Shown here: one piece after another, positions 42,884 to 50,535 of the stretch
Layout of the letters: each line of letters opens with the position of its first letter
Numbering within the stretch: the first letter of the stretch is position 1
Assembly: GCA_041748655.1 (NCBI GenBank)
Contig: JBGTCV010000107.1
Coordinates: 1-64,000 of the forward strand
From: Leptofilum sp041748655
GTDB lineage: Bacteria; Chloroflexota; Anaerolineae; Promineifilales; Promineifilaceae
Reading direction: 5' to 3'
Length of the DNA stretch: 64,000 nt
Notes under the pieces: model-generated
What the model saw: the letters and a program-made list of their open reading frames with translations, nothing else
Database searches by the model: none
What the model was told of the DNA's origin: nothing
Program-made: the position numbers and the translations under genes

Positions 42884-42924
42884 CCTTTGCCTTAGCCTGG
42901 ATAAGCCAAAATCAATAAGTTTTT

Positions 42925-42985
42925 TATCAACAGATTTCGCAGATTGCACAGATAAAAAATCATTAAATCTGCGCAATCTTTGATT
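42925..42985. repeat. cacagat/aatctgcg repeat block, copy 2
   Basis: acagatttcgcagattgcac and attaaatctgcgcaatc form an imperfect inverted repeat between the SDR stop and the second APH gene, related to the block at 15605-15733. Confidence 0.8.
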
Positions 42986-43034
42986 ATTCTCCTGCTGAAT
43001 ATAAAAGAAGTTTACTGGTAATGGCCCAATGAAG

Positions 43035-43904
43035 TTATTGCCCCATGCGCCAACCACCACCAACGTAAATGAGCTGGCCTGTAACCCAGCGTGCCTGTTC
43101 TGAGGCCATGAACAGAATCACATTGGCCAAATCTTCTGGCTGGCCGATGCGGCGCAGCGGCGTGTTGGCCGCAATGCGGCTTTCGGTTTCCGGCTCGATA
43201 TAGCCGGTTTGAATGGGGCCAGGGGCTACGATATTGACGGTGATGCCATACTGGCCCAACTCGGCGGCGGCGGAACGGCCGTAAGACTCAATGGCGTGTT
43301 TGCTGGCGGCGTAATGCACATTGGCTTCGTGGGCATGCGCCGCGTCGGTGCTGATGAGCACAATGCGGCCCCAACTGGCCTGCCGCGCCAGGTAGCGCTG
43401 GGTGAATTCGGCCATCAGCAAGGCGTAGGCGCGGGCGTTTATGGCAAAATGACGGTCTGCTTCGGCGGCGCTGATGAAGCCCACCGGAAAGCCTTCGGTT
43501 TGCACGGCTGCCGGATCAAACGTTTCTAAAACGCAGTGGGTGTGGTTGCACACCAGCACGTCCACCGGTCCCAGTTTTTCCTCGCATTGGGCGAACAGCA
43601 GCGGGATGTTGCTGGCGTCGGCGAGATCGGCTTCATGGGCAACGGCCGTTCCACCAGCCGCCTCTATTTCTGCTGCTACTTCATCACCGCTGCGCTGTTG
43701 GTTGGCGGCATACAGTTCTGGCCCGCCCGCACCATGTTTTTGGGCCTGCGCCATTTCCTCTGCTGAAAAGTGTGTGGTGCCTCGGAAATAGGTGATAAAT
43801 ACCTTTGCACCTTGAGCCGCAAACGCCTTGGCCGACGCTGCACCAATGCCGTGATTGGCACCTGTGATTAGAATTACCTTCTCTTTTAAGTTAGGGTCAA
43901 TCAT
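43035..43904 (-). CDS. Short-chain dehydrogenase/reductase
   Basis: 289 residues, classical SDR. NAD(P) site LITGANHGIGAASAKAFA, VLVCNH (NNAG position), catalytic Ser in IVLISTDA, Tyr and Lys in VHYAASKHA, then VAPGPIQTGYI. The active-site set is complete. Substrate unknown. GAAGG lies before the ATG, preceded by a short ORF and hairpin (43952-44040). Confidence 0.9.
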   Translation of the reverse strand: MIDPNLKEKVILITGANHGIGAASAKAFAAQGAKVFITYFRGTTHFSAEEMAQAQKHGAGGPELYAANQQRSGDEVAAEIEAAGGTAVAHEADLADASNIPLLFAQCEEKLGPVDVLVCNHTHCVLETFDPAAVQTEGFPVGFISAAEADRHFAINARAYALLMAEFTQRYLARQASWGRIVLISTDAAHAHEANVHYAASKHAIESYGRSAAAELGQYGITVNIVAPGPIQTGYIEPETESRIAANTPLRRIGQPEDLANVILFMASEQARWVTGQLIYVGGGWRMGQ

Positions 43905-43951
43905 TTTTACCTTCGTTTCTGTCGAGATTAGGCTATTATTCAGAGAAAGGC

Positions 43952-43993
43952 ATCCTCAAATGTTGGCTTTTTTAAAGAGTCACATCTGAGGAT
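43952..43993. repeat. Inverted repeat overlapping a short leader ORF
   Basis: ATCCTCAAATGT (43952-43963) and ACATCTGAGGAT (43982-43993), 11 of 12 pairs (the odd one is a G-U in the minus-strand RNA), loop of 18. It lies in the leader of the SDR gene and covers the last codons of the short ORF at 43972-44040. No T-run. Confidence 0.7.
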
Positions 43994-44040
43994 ACTCTCT
44001 CCGTTTTGTACAGTTTGTTAAATAGACAGTTCTCGTTCAT
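43972..44040 (-). CDS. Short ORF (22 codons) in the SDR leader, possible leader peptide
   Basis: ATG 44040 has AAAGGAG six bases upstream (44047-44053), one of the best ribosome sites in the gap, and reads MNENCLFNKLYKTERVSSDV... to TAA 43972, 22 residues. It lies between the TPR-GNAT gene and the SDR gene, and a hairpin covers its 3' end. Leader peptides that control a gene by stalling ribosomes look like this. The peptide matches nothing I know. Coding status is not certain. Confidence 0.45.
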   Translation of the reverse strand: MNENCLFNKLYKTERVSSDVTL

Positions 44041-44055
44041 AACAAACTCCTTTGT

Positions 44056-44079
44056 TGGTCAATTTTGCAAAATTGACTT
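44056..44079. repeat. Inverted repeat GTCAATTTT, copy 2
   Basis: GTCAATTTT-GC-AAAATTGAC at 44058-44077 next to the stop codon of the GNAT gene (44078-44080). Same family as 37638-37665. Confidence 0.85.
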
Positions 44080-45196
44080 ACGGTGAAGCATTCCACAAAT
44101 TGCGCCATGCCGCTTTTTGGCGATAGCGAGCAAATTCAGGCAGGGATTGCAGCAGCGCCTTGTCGGTGAAGCCTGCGGCGATGGCATCTTGTAAATATTC
44201 CAGAGCGACGGGTTCTTTGAGGTGGGCCATGGCTCGTGCCGCCAAAAAGTAGACGTAGGCGGGCGGCGCTTCATCCGTCTCGATGGCGATTTCCAGCATG
44301 TCGGCGGCTTCGTTGTACAGCTGCGCCTCGAAGAAGTAGAAGCGGCCCAGCTCAGCGTAATGGCGCGGTTCGTTGGTGTGGAATTCGTAAAAGTTGTACG
44401 GCCGTTCCAGCTTAAAGCCCACTTTTACGGCCGTTCCAATCGAGCCCGGATTATCTGCGCCGCAGTGCCAGCCGATGTGGCTGAATCCCGCTTGCCGGCA
44501 ATATTCAACCGTTGCGGCGGTAACGGCCGTAGCCAGCCCGCGCTTTCGGTGGGCAGCGGCCGTTTCGATTCCAATCTCACAGGCATCCCCTACCGTCACA
44601 TCTGCCAGACACCAGCAAACAATCTCAGCCCCATGCAGCGCCACAAAGCCAAAGCCATTGCTCAGGAAATTAGCCTGATCCTGCCAGCCAATGCGGATTG
44701 AATCAGCAATGTTTTTGGGCAGATTGGCACCTTGTGCCGCCAGCAGCGCGGCATCCAGCCGGGCGATGGTGTACTCTGCGGGCAGCACCGTCTGCCAATC
44801 GAGGCGCGGCTCATCGAAGCGATAATAATGATTGCTGCCCCAGATGGGCGGCCAGCGCCAGTCGCCCAGAATGTCTGCCAGGGCGGGTTCCCAATCGGCC
44901 GAATCCAGACAAACAACCAGCGTGGGATCGGCTGGATTGACGCGGTCGCCTGCCAGCAGCGTGGCGGTTAGCTCCGCGCGGAGCGCTTCGTTGAAGGCTT
45001 CGTTGTCTGGTGCGCCCACCAGGTAGGCACAGTCCAGCGAGATGGCAAAGCCGCTGCGGGGCGCATCCAGGTTGTCTACGTAGACGCGGCCAGGGCTGGT
45101 TTGGTGGAGAACGGCCGTAACGTACACATTCCACTCCGCCATCCCTGCAAACAGCGGCACAACGTTGGCATATTGTTCAGGTTTTAAGCGAATCAT
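44078..45196 (-). CDS. GNAT acetyltransferase with extra C-terminal helical repeat
   Basis: 372 residues from ATG 45196 (AGGA/AGG stretch upstream). The longer frame to 45259 overlaps the preceding gene and lacks a ribosome site. An N-terminal domain of about 120 residues is followed by the GNAT core (VALHGAEIVCWCLADV, IGIETAAAHRKRGLATAVTAA, HCGADNPGSIGTAVKVGFK). The last 90 residues form a TPR-like helical repeat (AQLYNEAADMLEIAIE). The GNAT_acetyltr-type build suggests a small-molecule acetylase with a scaffold tail. Confidence 0.82.
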   Translation of the reverse strand: MIRLKPEQYANVVPLFAGMAEWNVYVTAVLHQTSPGRVYVDNLDAPRSGFAISLDCAYLVGAPDNEAFNEALRAELTATLLAGDRVNPADPTLVVCLDSADWEPALADILGDWRWPPIWGSNHYYRFDEPRLDWQTVLPAEYTIARLDAALLAAQGANLPKNIADSIRIGWQDQANFLSNGFGFVALHGAEIVCWCLADVTVGDACEIGIETAAAHRKRGLATAVTAATVEYCRQAGFSHIGWHCGADNPGSIGTAVKVGFKLERPYNFYEFHTNEPRHYAELGRFYFFEAQLYNEAADMLEIAIETDEAPPAYVYFLAARAMAHLKEPVALEYLQDAIAAGFTDKALLQSLPEFARYRQKAAWRNLWNASP

Positions 45197-45203
45197 CTGC
45201 GTC

Positions 45204-46046
45204 CTATTCCTGTTTTCTCTCAACAGGGTAGAAATGAACCGGCTCTTTGCGTCCAACAAAGATAATTCGGTGCTGCAACAGCCGGATGCCGCGCGGCGTT
45301 TGGTTGTATTGGACGAACAATTTCAGGGCAGCGCGATCTTGCGCTGGCTGGTAAGGTTTTGGCCCCAGACGCCAGTTGCTAAGCGCGGCGGGAACCTGCT
45401 GCAGGTAAGCTTCAAGATGGGCCAAATCACGAAAAAATGCATCGTAGTAAAATTCACGAAAGCTAACGGGGCGAATGTCCAAATTCGCCAGGTTTGCGAG
45501 TGTAAAATCAGTCTGATTTCGAAAGGCATAGCTGGTAAACGGCCGTCTACCCAAAAATTCTCGCAAATGGAAGCCGTCAAACTGGCTGACCAACGCCTGC
45601 AGAAAATGCCCCTCTGGCTTCAGCTTGTCAGCCAAAACGGGATTCAAATCAGGACCTCGTTCTGAAAAAATTAGATCAAAATAAGTATCCGGTAGCTTTT
45701 CAACAACGTCTGCTTCTGCGGCGTTTCCTTCAATGAGAATGACATTATCAAGATAACATTCATTGACGCGTTGTTTAGCGCCTGCCAACAACGCCGGTTC
45801 TTGATCAAAGCCCCAGGCTTCTTTTACTTTTGGTGCCAACTGGCAAAGCGTTTGTCCCGCCCCACACCCTAAATCCAAAACCGCTGATTCGGGTTGGAGG
45901 TAATTGCTTAACAAGCGCTTGAATTCCTGGTTAGGGTTGTTGCAATAATATTCGATTGCGGGTGAAACGGCCGTTTCATAACTGGCATACTCACCAAACC
46001 GGCTGGATAACTCATCATCTATTTCCGCTAAACTTTTTTCGCCCAT
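45204..46046 (-). CDS. Class I SAM-dependent methyltransferase (second)
   Basis: 280 residues from ATG 46046; a longer frame reads a repeat. SAM site AVLDLGCGAGQTLCQLAPK, GFDQEPALLAGAKQRV, LIEGNAAEADVVEKLP and FDLIFSERG; then LKPEGHFLQALVSQFDGFHLREFLG. The C-terminal third is long. Substrate unknown. It is 8 bases from the next gene on the strand. Confidence 0.85.
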   Translation of the reverse strand: MGEKSLAEIDDELSSRFGEYASYETAVSPAIEYYCNNPNQEFKRLLSNYLQPESAVLDLGCGAGQTLCQLAPKVKEAWGFDQEPALLAGAKQRVNECYLDNVILIEGNAAEADVVEKLPDTYFDLIFSERGPDLNPVLADKLKPEGHFLQALVSQFDGFHLREFLGRRPFTSYAFRNQTDFTLANLANLDIRPVSFREFYYDAFFRDLAHLEAYLQQVPAALSNWRLGPKPYQPAQDRAALKLFVQYNQTPRGIRLLQHRIIFVGRKEPVHFYPVERKQE

Positions 46047-46057
46047 TTGCTTACCTT

Positions 46058-46126
46058 TGCCTAAACACGAAGAAAAACTCTGTGAACCTCTGTATCTATT
46101 CTGCGTTCCTCTGTGTTCCGCCTTTT
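46058..46126. repeat. ctctgtg/cacaga repeat block, copy 3
   Basis: aaacacgaagaaaaactctgtgaacctctg, then ctgcgttcctctgtgttccgcc. The last codons of the alpha/beta hydrolase (GGTQRNAE) are encoded by this repeat, so the repeat has supplied the protein's C-terminus. Confidence 0.85.
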
Positions 46127-46929
46127 TCCTGCAAAAAGTCCAAAACCAGCTCATTAAACAGGGCTGGTTTTTCCATGTTGAGCATGTGGCCCACGCCGGG
46201 GATGACGGCGTAACGGCCGTGCGGCAGCTGTTCGGCCAGCCAGGCTGACTGTTCCATTTTCTCTGGCAAATCGAGATCGCCCACCAAAACCAGGGTGGGG
46301 GCAGTGATTTCGGCCAGACGGCCGTATGCCACCGGCTCAATTCCCACTTCCTCCACATCGTCCGGTATCACTATTTGGAAGATTTCTCGCTGCATCTGGT
46401 CCACTTTTTGGCGCACGGTTGGATTCACTTTTTCGGGCTGGCGGTGGATGCCATCGACCCATAGTTTTAGATTTAGCTCAACGGCCGTATCCCACTCCCC
46501 GCGCTCAATCGCTGCATCTTCATCTTCCCAAATCTGCTGGATGCGCGCTGAAGGCGCTGCGCCGCCGATGCTCGGCGCGCCCAAAACCAGCGCCGTGACG
46601 CGCTGCGGATAAGCCAGGGCAAAATCAATGGCAGTCTTGCCTCCAAACGAAATGCCTGCCACGATGGCCCGCTCCATCTGCAAAAAATCGAGCAGCCCGG
46701 CCACGTCAGCGTGATGGCTGAATTGACCCGACGGCATGGCGGAACGGCCGAATCCGCGCAAATCAAAGCGAACCACACGATGCTGCTCGGCAAAAGCGGC
46801 AAACTGCTCATCCCACATGCGGCAATCTGCTACGCCTGCATGAATTGAAATCATCGGCTGACCTGTGCCAGCAATCTCATAATAAAGCTGTGCCCCGTTG
46901 ATTGGGGCGAAACCGGTTTGTTTCAACAC
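46096..46929 (-). CDS. Alpha/beta hydrolase
   Basis: 277 residues from GTG 46929 (AAGGAG close upstream). Nucleophile elbow GISFGGK, Asp in TLVLVGDLDLP, His in VIPGVGHMLNMEKP: a complete Ser-Asp-His set; opening INGAQLYYEIAGTGQPMI. Subfamily of 3-oxoadipate enol-lactonase/haloperoxidase-like proteins; substrate unknown. The tail is encoded by a dispersed repeat. Confidence 0.88.
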   Translation of the reverse strand: MLKQTGFAPINGAQLYYEIAGTGQPMISIHAGVADCRMWDEQFAAFAEQHRVVRFDLRGFGRSAMPSGQFSHHADVAGLLDFLQMERAIVAGISFGGKTAIDFALAYPQRVTALVLGAPSIGGAAPSARIQQIWEDEDAAIERGEWDTAVELNLKLWVDGIHRQPEKVNPTVRQKVDQMQREIFQIVIPDDVEEVGIEPVAYGRLAEITAPTLVLVGDLDLPEKMEQSAWLAEQLPHGRYAVIPGVGHMLNMEKPALFNELVLDFLQEKGGTQRNAE

Positions 46930-46942
46930 AAATCTCCTTATT

Positions 46943-46972
46943 TTTTGTAATTACCCAATTACTCAATCACTT
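46943..46972. repeat. aattaccc/aattactc repeat, copy 2
   Basis: gtaattacccaattactcaatcac, a short copy of the A+T-rich family; its right end covers the stop of the GNAT gene at 46967. Confidence 0.85.
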
Positions 46973-47758
46973 CTCGAAATTCGGATTCTTCCAGGTGTAC
47001 GGCGTGGTGTGCGTCAGCAGCTGAAAGCCACGCTTTTCCAGGATGGGGCGGCTCATCGGGCCGGCATCGACCATGAGGAAGCGATAGCCGCGCTGGATCG
47101 CTTCCTGGGCGCGGGCGGCGACAACGGCCGTATACAAGCCATGCTGCCGATACTTTTCCAGCGTGGCACCGCCCCATAACCCAGCAAACTGGCTGCCTTC
47201 TGGAAAGGAAGTCCAGGCGGCACAGGCTGGTTCGTTGTTGACATAAGCGATGTAGATCGACCAGTAATCGGGCTGAAGCCCCAGGTTATCCTGAAGCTGA
47301 GTCTCCAACCAGCCAAAATCGCTGCCCCACACCTGCGCCTGAAGCGCCGCAATATCCTTAAACTGGGCTGCATCGGTCACCCGGCGCACGTCGGCGGTGA
47401 CGGGCTGCAAGAAGATTTCCGGGCAGTTGTGCAAATCCATCACCAGCAGCGCCTCTTCCGCGTCCGCTTCCAGACCGTGCGCAGCCAGGCGGGCGGGCAA
47501 ATCGGCTGGCATGTCGTGGGCGTATGTTTTCCACTCGAAGCCATAACTGCCACTGGCGACAAAGTAATCGAGCTGGGTCTGGATGGCGGCGTTGGCGGAT
47601 TCGGCCGTCAGCTGGCTGAAAATGACAAAGCTGAGCCGCGCCGGGTTTTTGCTAACGTGCCGCACCACGCCGCCGTCTACTTCGCGTAGGTAGGAGGGAT
47701 GCTGGCTGTTTTGGCGCTCCTGCTTGTCATACAAAGCTAATATTTCTTCACGATTCAT
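46967..47758 (-). CDS. GNAT-family acetyltransferase
   Basis: 263 residues. N-terminal domain of about 125 residues, then a GNAT core with WSIYIAYVNNEPACAAWTSFP, FAGLWGGATLEKYRQHGLYTAVVAARAQ and ILEKRGFQLLTHTTPYTW. The YRQHGLYTAVV loop is the acetyl-CoA site. Substrate unknown. It is 15 bases from the AadA-like gene upstream, so the two may be co-transcribed. Confidence 0.85.
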   Translation of the reverse strand: MNREEILALYDKQERQNSQHPSYLREVDGGVVRHVSKNPARLSFVIFSQLTAESANAAIQTQLDYFVASGSYGFEWKTYAHDMPADLPARLAAHGLEADAEEALLVMDLHNCPEIFLQPVTADVRRVTDAAQFKDIAALQAQVWGSDFGWLETQLQDNLGLQPDYWSIYIAYVNNEPACAAWTSFPEGSQFAGLWGGATLEKYRQHGLYTAVVAARAQEAIQRGYRFLMVDAGPMSRPILEKRGFQLLTHTTPYTWKNPNFEK

Positions 47759-47773
47759 AGCATGTTTCCCTTT

Positions 47774-48571
47774 TTATTGTTTATTGGCAAAGCGGATGAA
47801 AGCGAGCGTTTTCTGTAATTCGTTGGGATCGGCGGGCTGATCGGCTTTTTGGCCGGGAAACGGCCGTTCTGCCCAGGCCCGTTTGAGCAGGGTAGACCAA
47901 CGGTTGTTCAGATGCGTTTCTGCCCAATTGACCGCCGCCAGCTTGGAATGAATTTGTCCGGTAGCGAGGGTGTGCAGCATACGGCCGTAGCTCAAGGCAG
48001 CAAATGGCTGCGCCCAGCGGTTGTTAATCGAATAGTGTCCCGACATGATTTCTTCGCCCCAATCCTGCATCGTTTTGACCACTTCGCGGTGCAGCGCTTC
48101 CGGGGGAATGGGATCGATTAGCTCGCTGGCAGGCGGACCGAGCAGCGGGATGCCGTGCTCGCGCACCGTCCAGCGCACCACCCAGGTGTTGTCGTGGTCA
48201 GAGCGCACCAGCACCTGGCTGCCGTTGTCGAGGTAAAACGGCCGATCCACCATCGGATCGTATCGCTTAAGCATCTCGATGGGAAAATATGACCCTTCCA
48301 AATGCTGCGCCCAGGGGATGGGCAAGGTAAAAATGCGTTGGTGCATCGCTTGCAGCGCCGCCACTTCCCCCTTGGTCAGCTCTTGCTGAATGATACCTAA
48401 AAAATCGACGTCGCTGTGTTCGTCGCCGTCGCCAGTGGCAAAGGAGCCTTGCAGGTAAAGGCCAATGAGCTTGTCGCCCAAAATGGGCTGTACCGAAACG
48501 AACAGCTCGCGCAATACCTCATTCAGGTCGAGATAAGGTGTGAAATTGTCCATTTTCATTTCAATAAACAT
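47774..48571 (-). CDS. AadA-like nucleotidyltransferase (ANT(3'')/(9) type)
   Basis: 265 residues; internal ATGs at 48559 and 48553 are also possible starts. Nucleotidyltransferase site LYLQGSFATGDGDEHSDVDF with GS (42-43), Asp54 and Asp56. The C-terminal helical domain has LLGPPASELIDPIPPEAL and ALSYGRMLHTLATGQI, as in the DUF4111 domain of streptomycin/spectinomycin adenylyltransferases. Length equals AadA (about 260). These enzymes adenylylate an aminoglycoside. The activity here is inferred from fold and motifs only. Confidence 0.8.
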   Translation of the reverse strand: MFIEMKMDNFTPYLDLNEVLRELFVSVQPILGDKLIGLYLQGSFATGDGDEHSDVDFLGIIQQELTKGEVAALQAMHQRIFTLPIPWAQHLEGSYFPIEMLKRYDPMVDRPFYLDNGSQVLVRSDHDNTWVVRWTVREHGIPLLGPPASELIDPIPPEALHREVVKTMQDWGEEIMSGHYSINNRWAQPFAALSYGRMLHTLATGQIHSKLAAVNWAETHLNNRWSTLLKRAWAERPFPGQKADQPADPNELQKTLAFIRFANKQ

Positions 48572-48577
48572 TATGCA

Positions 48578-48868
48578 CTCGTTCCCACGCTCTTACAGTT
48601 TAAGAAAATAATCAGGTAGTTGTCATTCTGAACGAAGTGAAGAATCCCGCAAGGACCCCATGGCAAGAACCTTACCCACACCAAAGTTTCACTGGTTATC
48701 AAGCGGGCGGGATGCTTCGGAGGACCTCAGCATGACAACTTTATTACCCGAATTAATTTTTAATCCACAACTGCGTGGGAATGCAGGGACAGGCGCTCCG
48801 CGCCGAATAGGGGATGCGGAGCGTACCAAACTTCATTCCACGCTCTGCGTGGAACGAGGGTTTAGGGG
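48578..48868. repeat. Nested dispersed repeats (cgttcccacgc and gtcattctgaacgaagtgaag)
   Basis: Gap of 290 bases. Outer pair: CTCGTTCCCACGCTCTTACA at the left and CTGCGTGGGAATGCAGG with TTCCACGCTCTGCGTGGAACG at the right. Inner block: gttgtcattctgaacgaagtgaag (48617-48640) and tcggaggacctcagcatgacaac (48717-48740), arms of another inverted repeat. The second seems to have entered the first. No gene seen. Confidence 0.8.
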
Positions 48869-50058
48869 CCTTCTGTAAGGGTGTCGTATAAGTTGACATA
48901 ATTATCATAGCGCCAGCGGGCGATACGGCCGTTGGCCACCGCATCCTTCACCACACAGCCTGGTTCGTGCGAATGGGCGCAGTCGTTAAAGCGGCACTGG
49001 CCCACCACATCGGCCAATTCGGGATAAAACGCAATGAGGTCATCTGGGTGCAGGCCGTGTAGTCCCATATCTTTGATGCCGGGCGTATCAACCACGCTGC
49101 CGCCCATTTCCAAAGGCACCATGACGGCCTGGGTGGTGGTGTGCCGTCCTTCGCGGCTTTTCAGGTTGCTCACCTCGCTGGTGCGCAGCTGCAAGCCGGG
49201 CTGCACCGCATTCAGCAGGGTCGATTTGCCGACGCCGGATAATCCGGCCAGCACGGTCGTCTGCCCTTGCAAAAAGTGGCGCACCGGCTCAATGCCTTCC
49301 CCGTCGGCGGCGCTGGTGAGGAAGACGGGGATGCCCAGCTTGCGGTAGGGGGCAGCGGCCGTTTCCACCTCTATCCTGTTTTTGGCCAGATCGATTTTGT
49401 TGAGGCAAACGGCCGTTTTCACATTATTCCGCGCCGCCCCAATCAGATATTCATCAATCATCTGCAGCCAGATTTTGGGTTCCAGCCAGGCGGCTACCAC
49501 CAGCAGCTGGTCCACGTTGGCGGCGATGATTTGCTTCAGGTGCATGTCGTAGGCGTCGCTGCGGGCCAGGCCGCTGCGGCGGGGCAGCACGCCCTCCACC
49601 AGCCCGCGATTGTCGCTGAGGGGCTGCACCAGCACCCGGTCGCCCACCGCTAAAATGTTGGTGTAGCCCGTGCCCTCGGCAATCAGCGTGCCGCGCACGT
49701 CGCAGACGATGGTGTCGCCGTTCACCTCGGCCCGGCAGAGACCCCGGCTGACTTCCACCACCTTGCCCAGCAAAAATGGCGTCTCGTCGGCCATGTTTTG
49801 CCATTGGGCGTCGTCCAGCGTTTGTTCCAGCGGAGCTGTGGCCTGTGCCTCGACCGCCTTGCGCCGGTCCAACTCGTCCAGCGGCATAATGCGCTGGTCG
49901 CCAATGGCCCCTTCTTCATCGGGCACCAGCGGCTGCCAATCGACGCGGTGTTTGGCCTGATTTGCGGCCGTATTGTGACGCAGCTTTTTGCGCTGCCCCT
50001 TTTCGGCATTCCATGATTTACTTTGCTGCTGGCGAACCTCTTTTCTCTTTTTGCTCAT
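48862..50058 (-). CDS. rsgA: Ribosome small subunit-dependent GTPase A
   Basis: 398 residues. OB-fold (VSRGLCRAEVNGDTIVCDVRG), then the circularly permuted GTPase order: CLNKIDLAK (G4), AGLSGVGKSTLLNAV (G1), DTPGIKDMG (G3); the zinc domain ends CRFNDCAHSHEPGC. An N-terminal 70-residue extension is longer than usual and basic (KKRKEVRQQQSKSWN). It helps mature the 30S subunit. AGGA lies before ATG 50058. Confidence 0.93.
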   Translation of the reverse strand: MSKKRKEVRQQQSKSWNAEKGQRKKLRHNTAANQAKHRVDWQPLVPDEEGAIGDQRIMPLDELDRRKAVEAQATAPLEQTLDDAQWQNMADETPFLLGKVVEVSRGLCRAEVNGDTIVCDVRGTLIAEGTGYTNILAVGDRVLVQPLSDNRGLVEGVLPRRSGLARSDAYDMHLKQIIAANVDQLLVVAAWLEPKIWLQMIDEYLIGAARNNVKTAVCLNKIDLAKNRIEVETAAAPYRKLGIPVFLTSAADGEGIEPVRHFLQGQTTVLAGLSGVGKSTLLNAVQPGLQLRTSEVSNLKSREGRHTTTQAVMVPLEMGGSVVDTPGIKDMGLHGLHPDDLIAFYPELADVVGQCRFNDCAHSHEPGCVVKDAVANGRIARWRYDNYVNLYDTLTEGP

Positions 50059-50066
50059 GGTTATTC

Positions 50067-50417
50067 CTATTCTTTATTTTCAGACAGGCACCAGCCGATG
50101 AGGTGGCGCACAAAGTCGTTGGTGGGGTATGCCTTGCTGTCGTTTTTCCAGCGTGGTACCTGTACCTCTTTGGCCCCGGGCTGCCGGGGAAACTGCTCTC
50201 CCTCTACGCGCAGGGTGGTGTGCGGGTCCCCTTCTTTGGGGATGCGGTAATGGACGATGAACTTCTTGTTAGTGGCAATGATGTGCAAAAACCGCTCTGA
50301 GGTGTGATCGACAAAGCCGCCTTCTTCTGGAATGTGTTCATCCTTGCTTTCGACGTGCCAGATAAACGGCCGTCCCTTCACCATTACCTTGCGTTTACCT
50401 TTTGTATTTACTGCCAA
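50067..50417 (-). CDS. Small conserved-looking protein, unknown function
   Basis: 116 residues if the TTG at 50417 is the start; GGAGG lies five bases before it. The ATG further out (50474) would take its codons from a dispersed repeat. Sequence: basic start (NTKGKRKVMVKGRPFIWHV), then FVDHTSERFLHIIATNKKFIVHYRIPK and DPHTTLRVEGEQFPRQPG. It lies 9 bases before rsgA on the same strand. Not recognised. It could bind RNA, given the basic start (speculative). Confidence 0.55.
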   Translation of the reverse strand: MAVNTKGKRKVMVKGRPFIWHVESKDEHIPEEGGFVDHTSERFLHIIATNKKFIVHYRIPKEGDPHTTLRVEGEQFPRQPGAKEVQVPRWKNDSKAYPTNDFVRHLIGWCLSENKE

Positions 50418-50433
50418 ACCAACCTCCTTTTTA

Positions 50434-50535
50434 AAACGGAACACAGAGTTACGCAGAGAAGCACAGAGATTCACAGAGAAAAAAGAGAATAAATCGGCTT
50501 GCGCAATCTGCGCCCATCTGCGTAATCTGCGGATT
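50434..50535. repeat. cacagag/tctgcg repeat block, copy 4
   Basis: aacacagagttacgcagagaagcacagagattcacagag on the left and caatctgcgcccatctgcgtaatctgcgg on the right; ends at the GNAT stop (50535). Same family as 15605, 42925 and 46058. Confidence 0.85.

Noticed and set aside
42884..43063. Extension of the second APH gene to 43063
   Set aside because: It would translate a dispersed cacagat repeat and overlap the SDR gene; APH homology starts after 42883.
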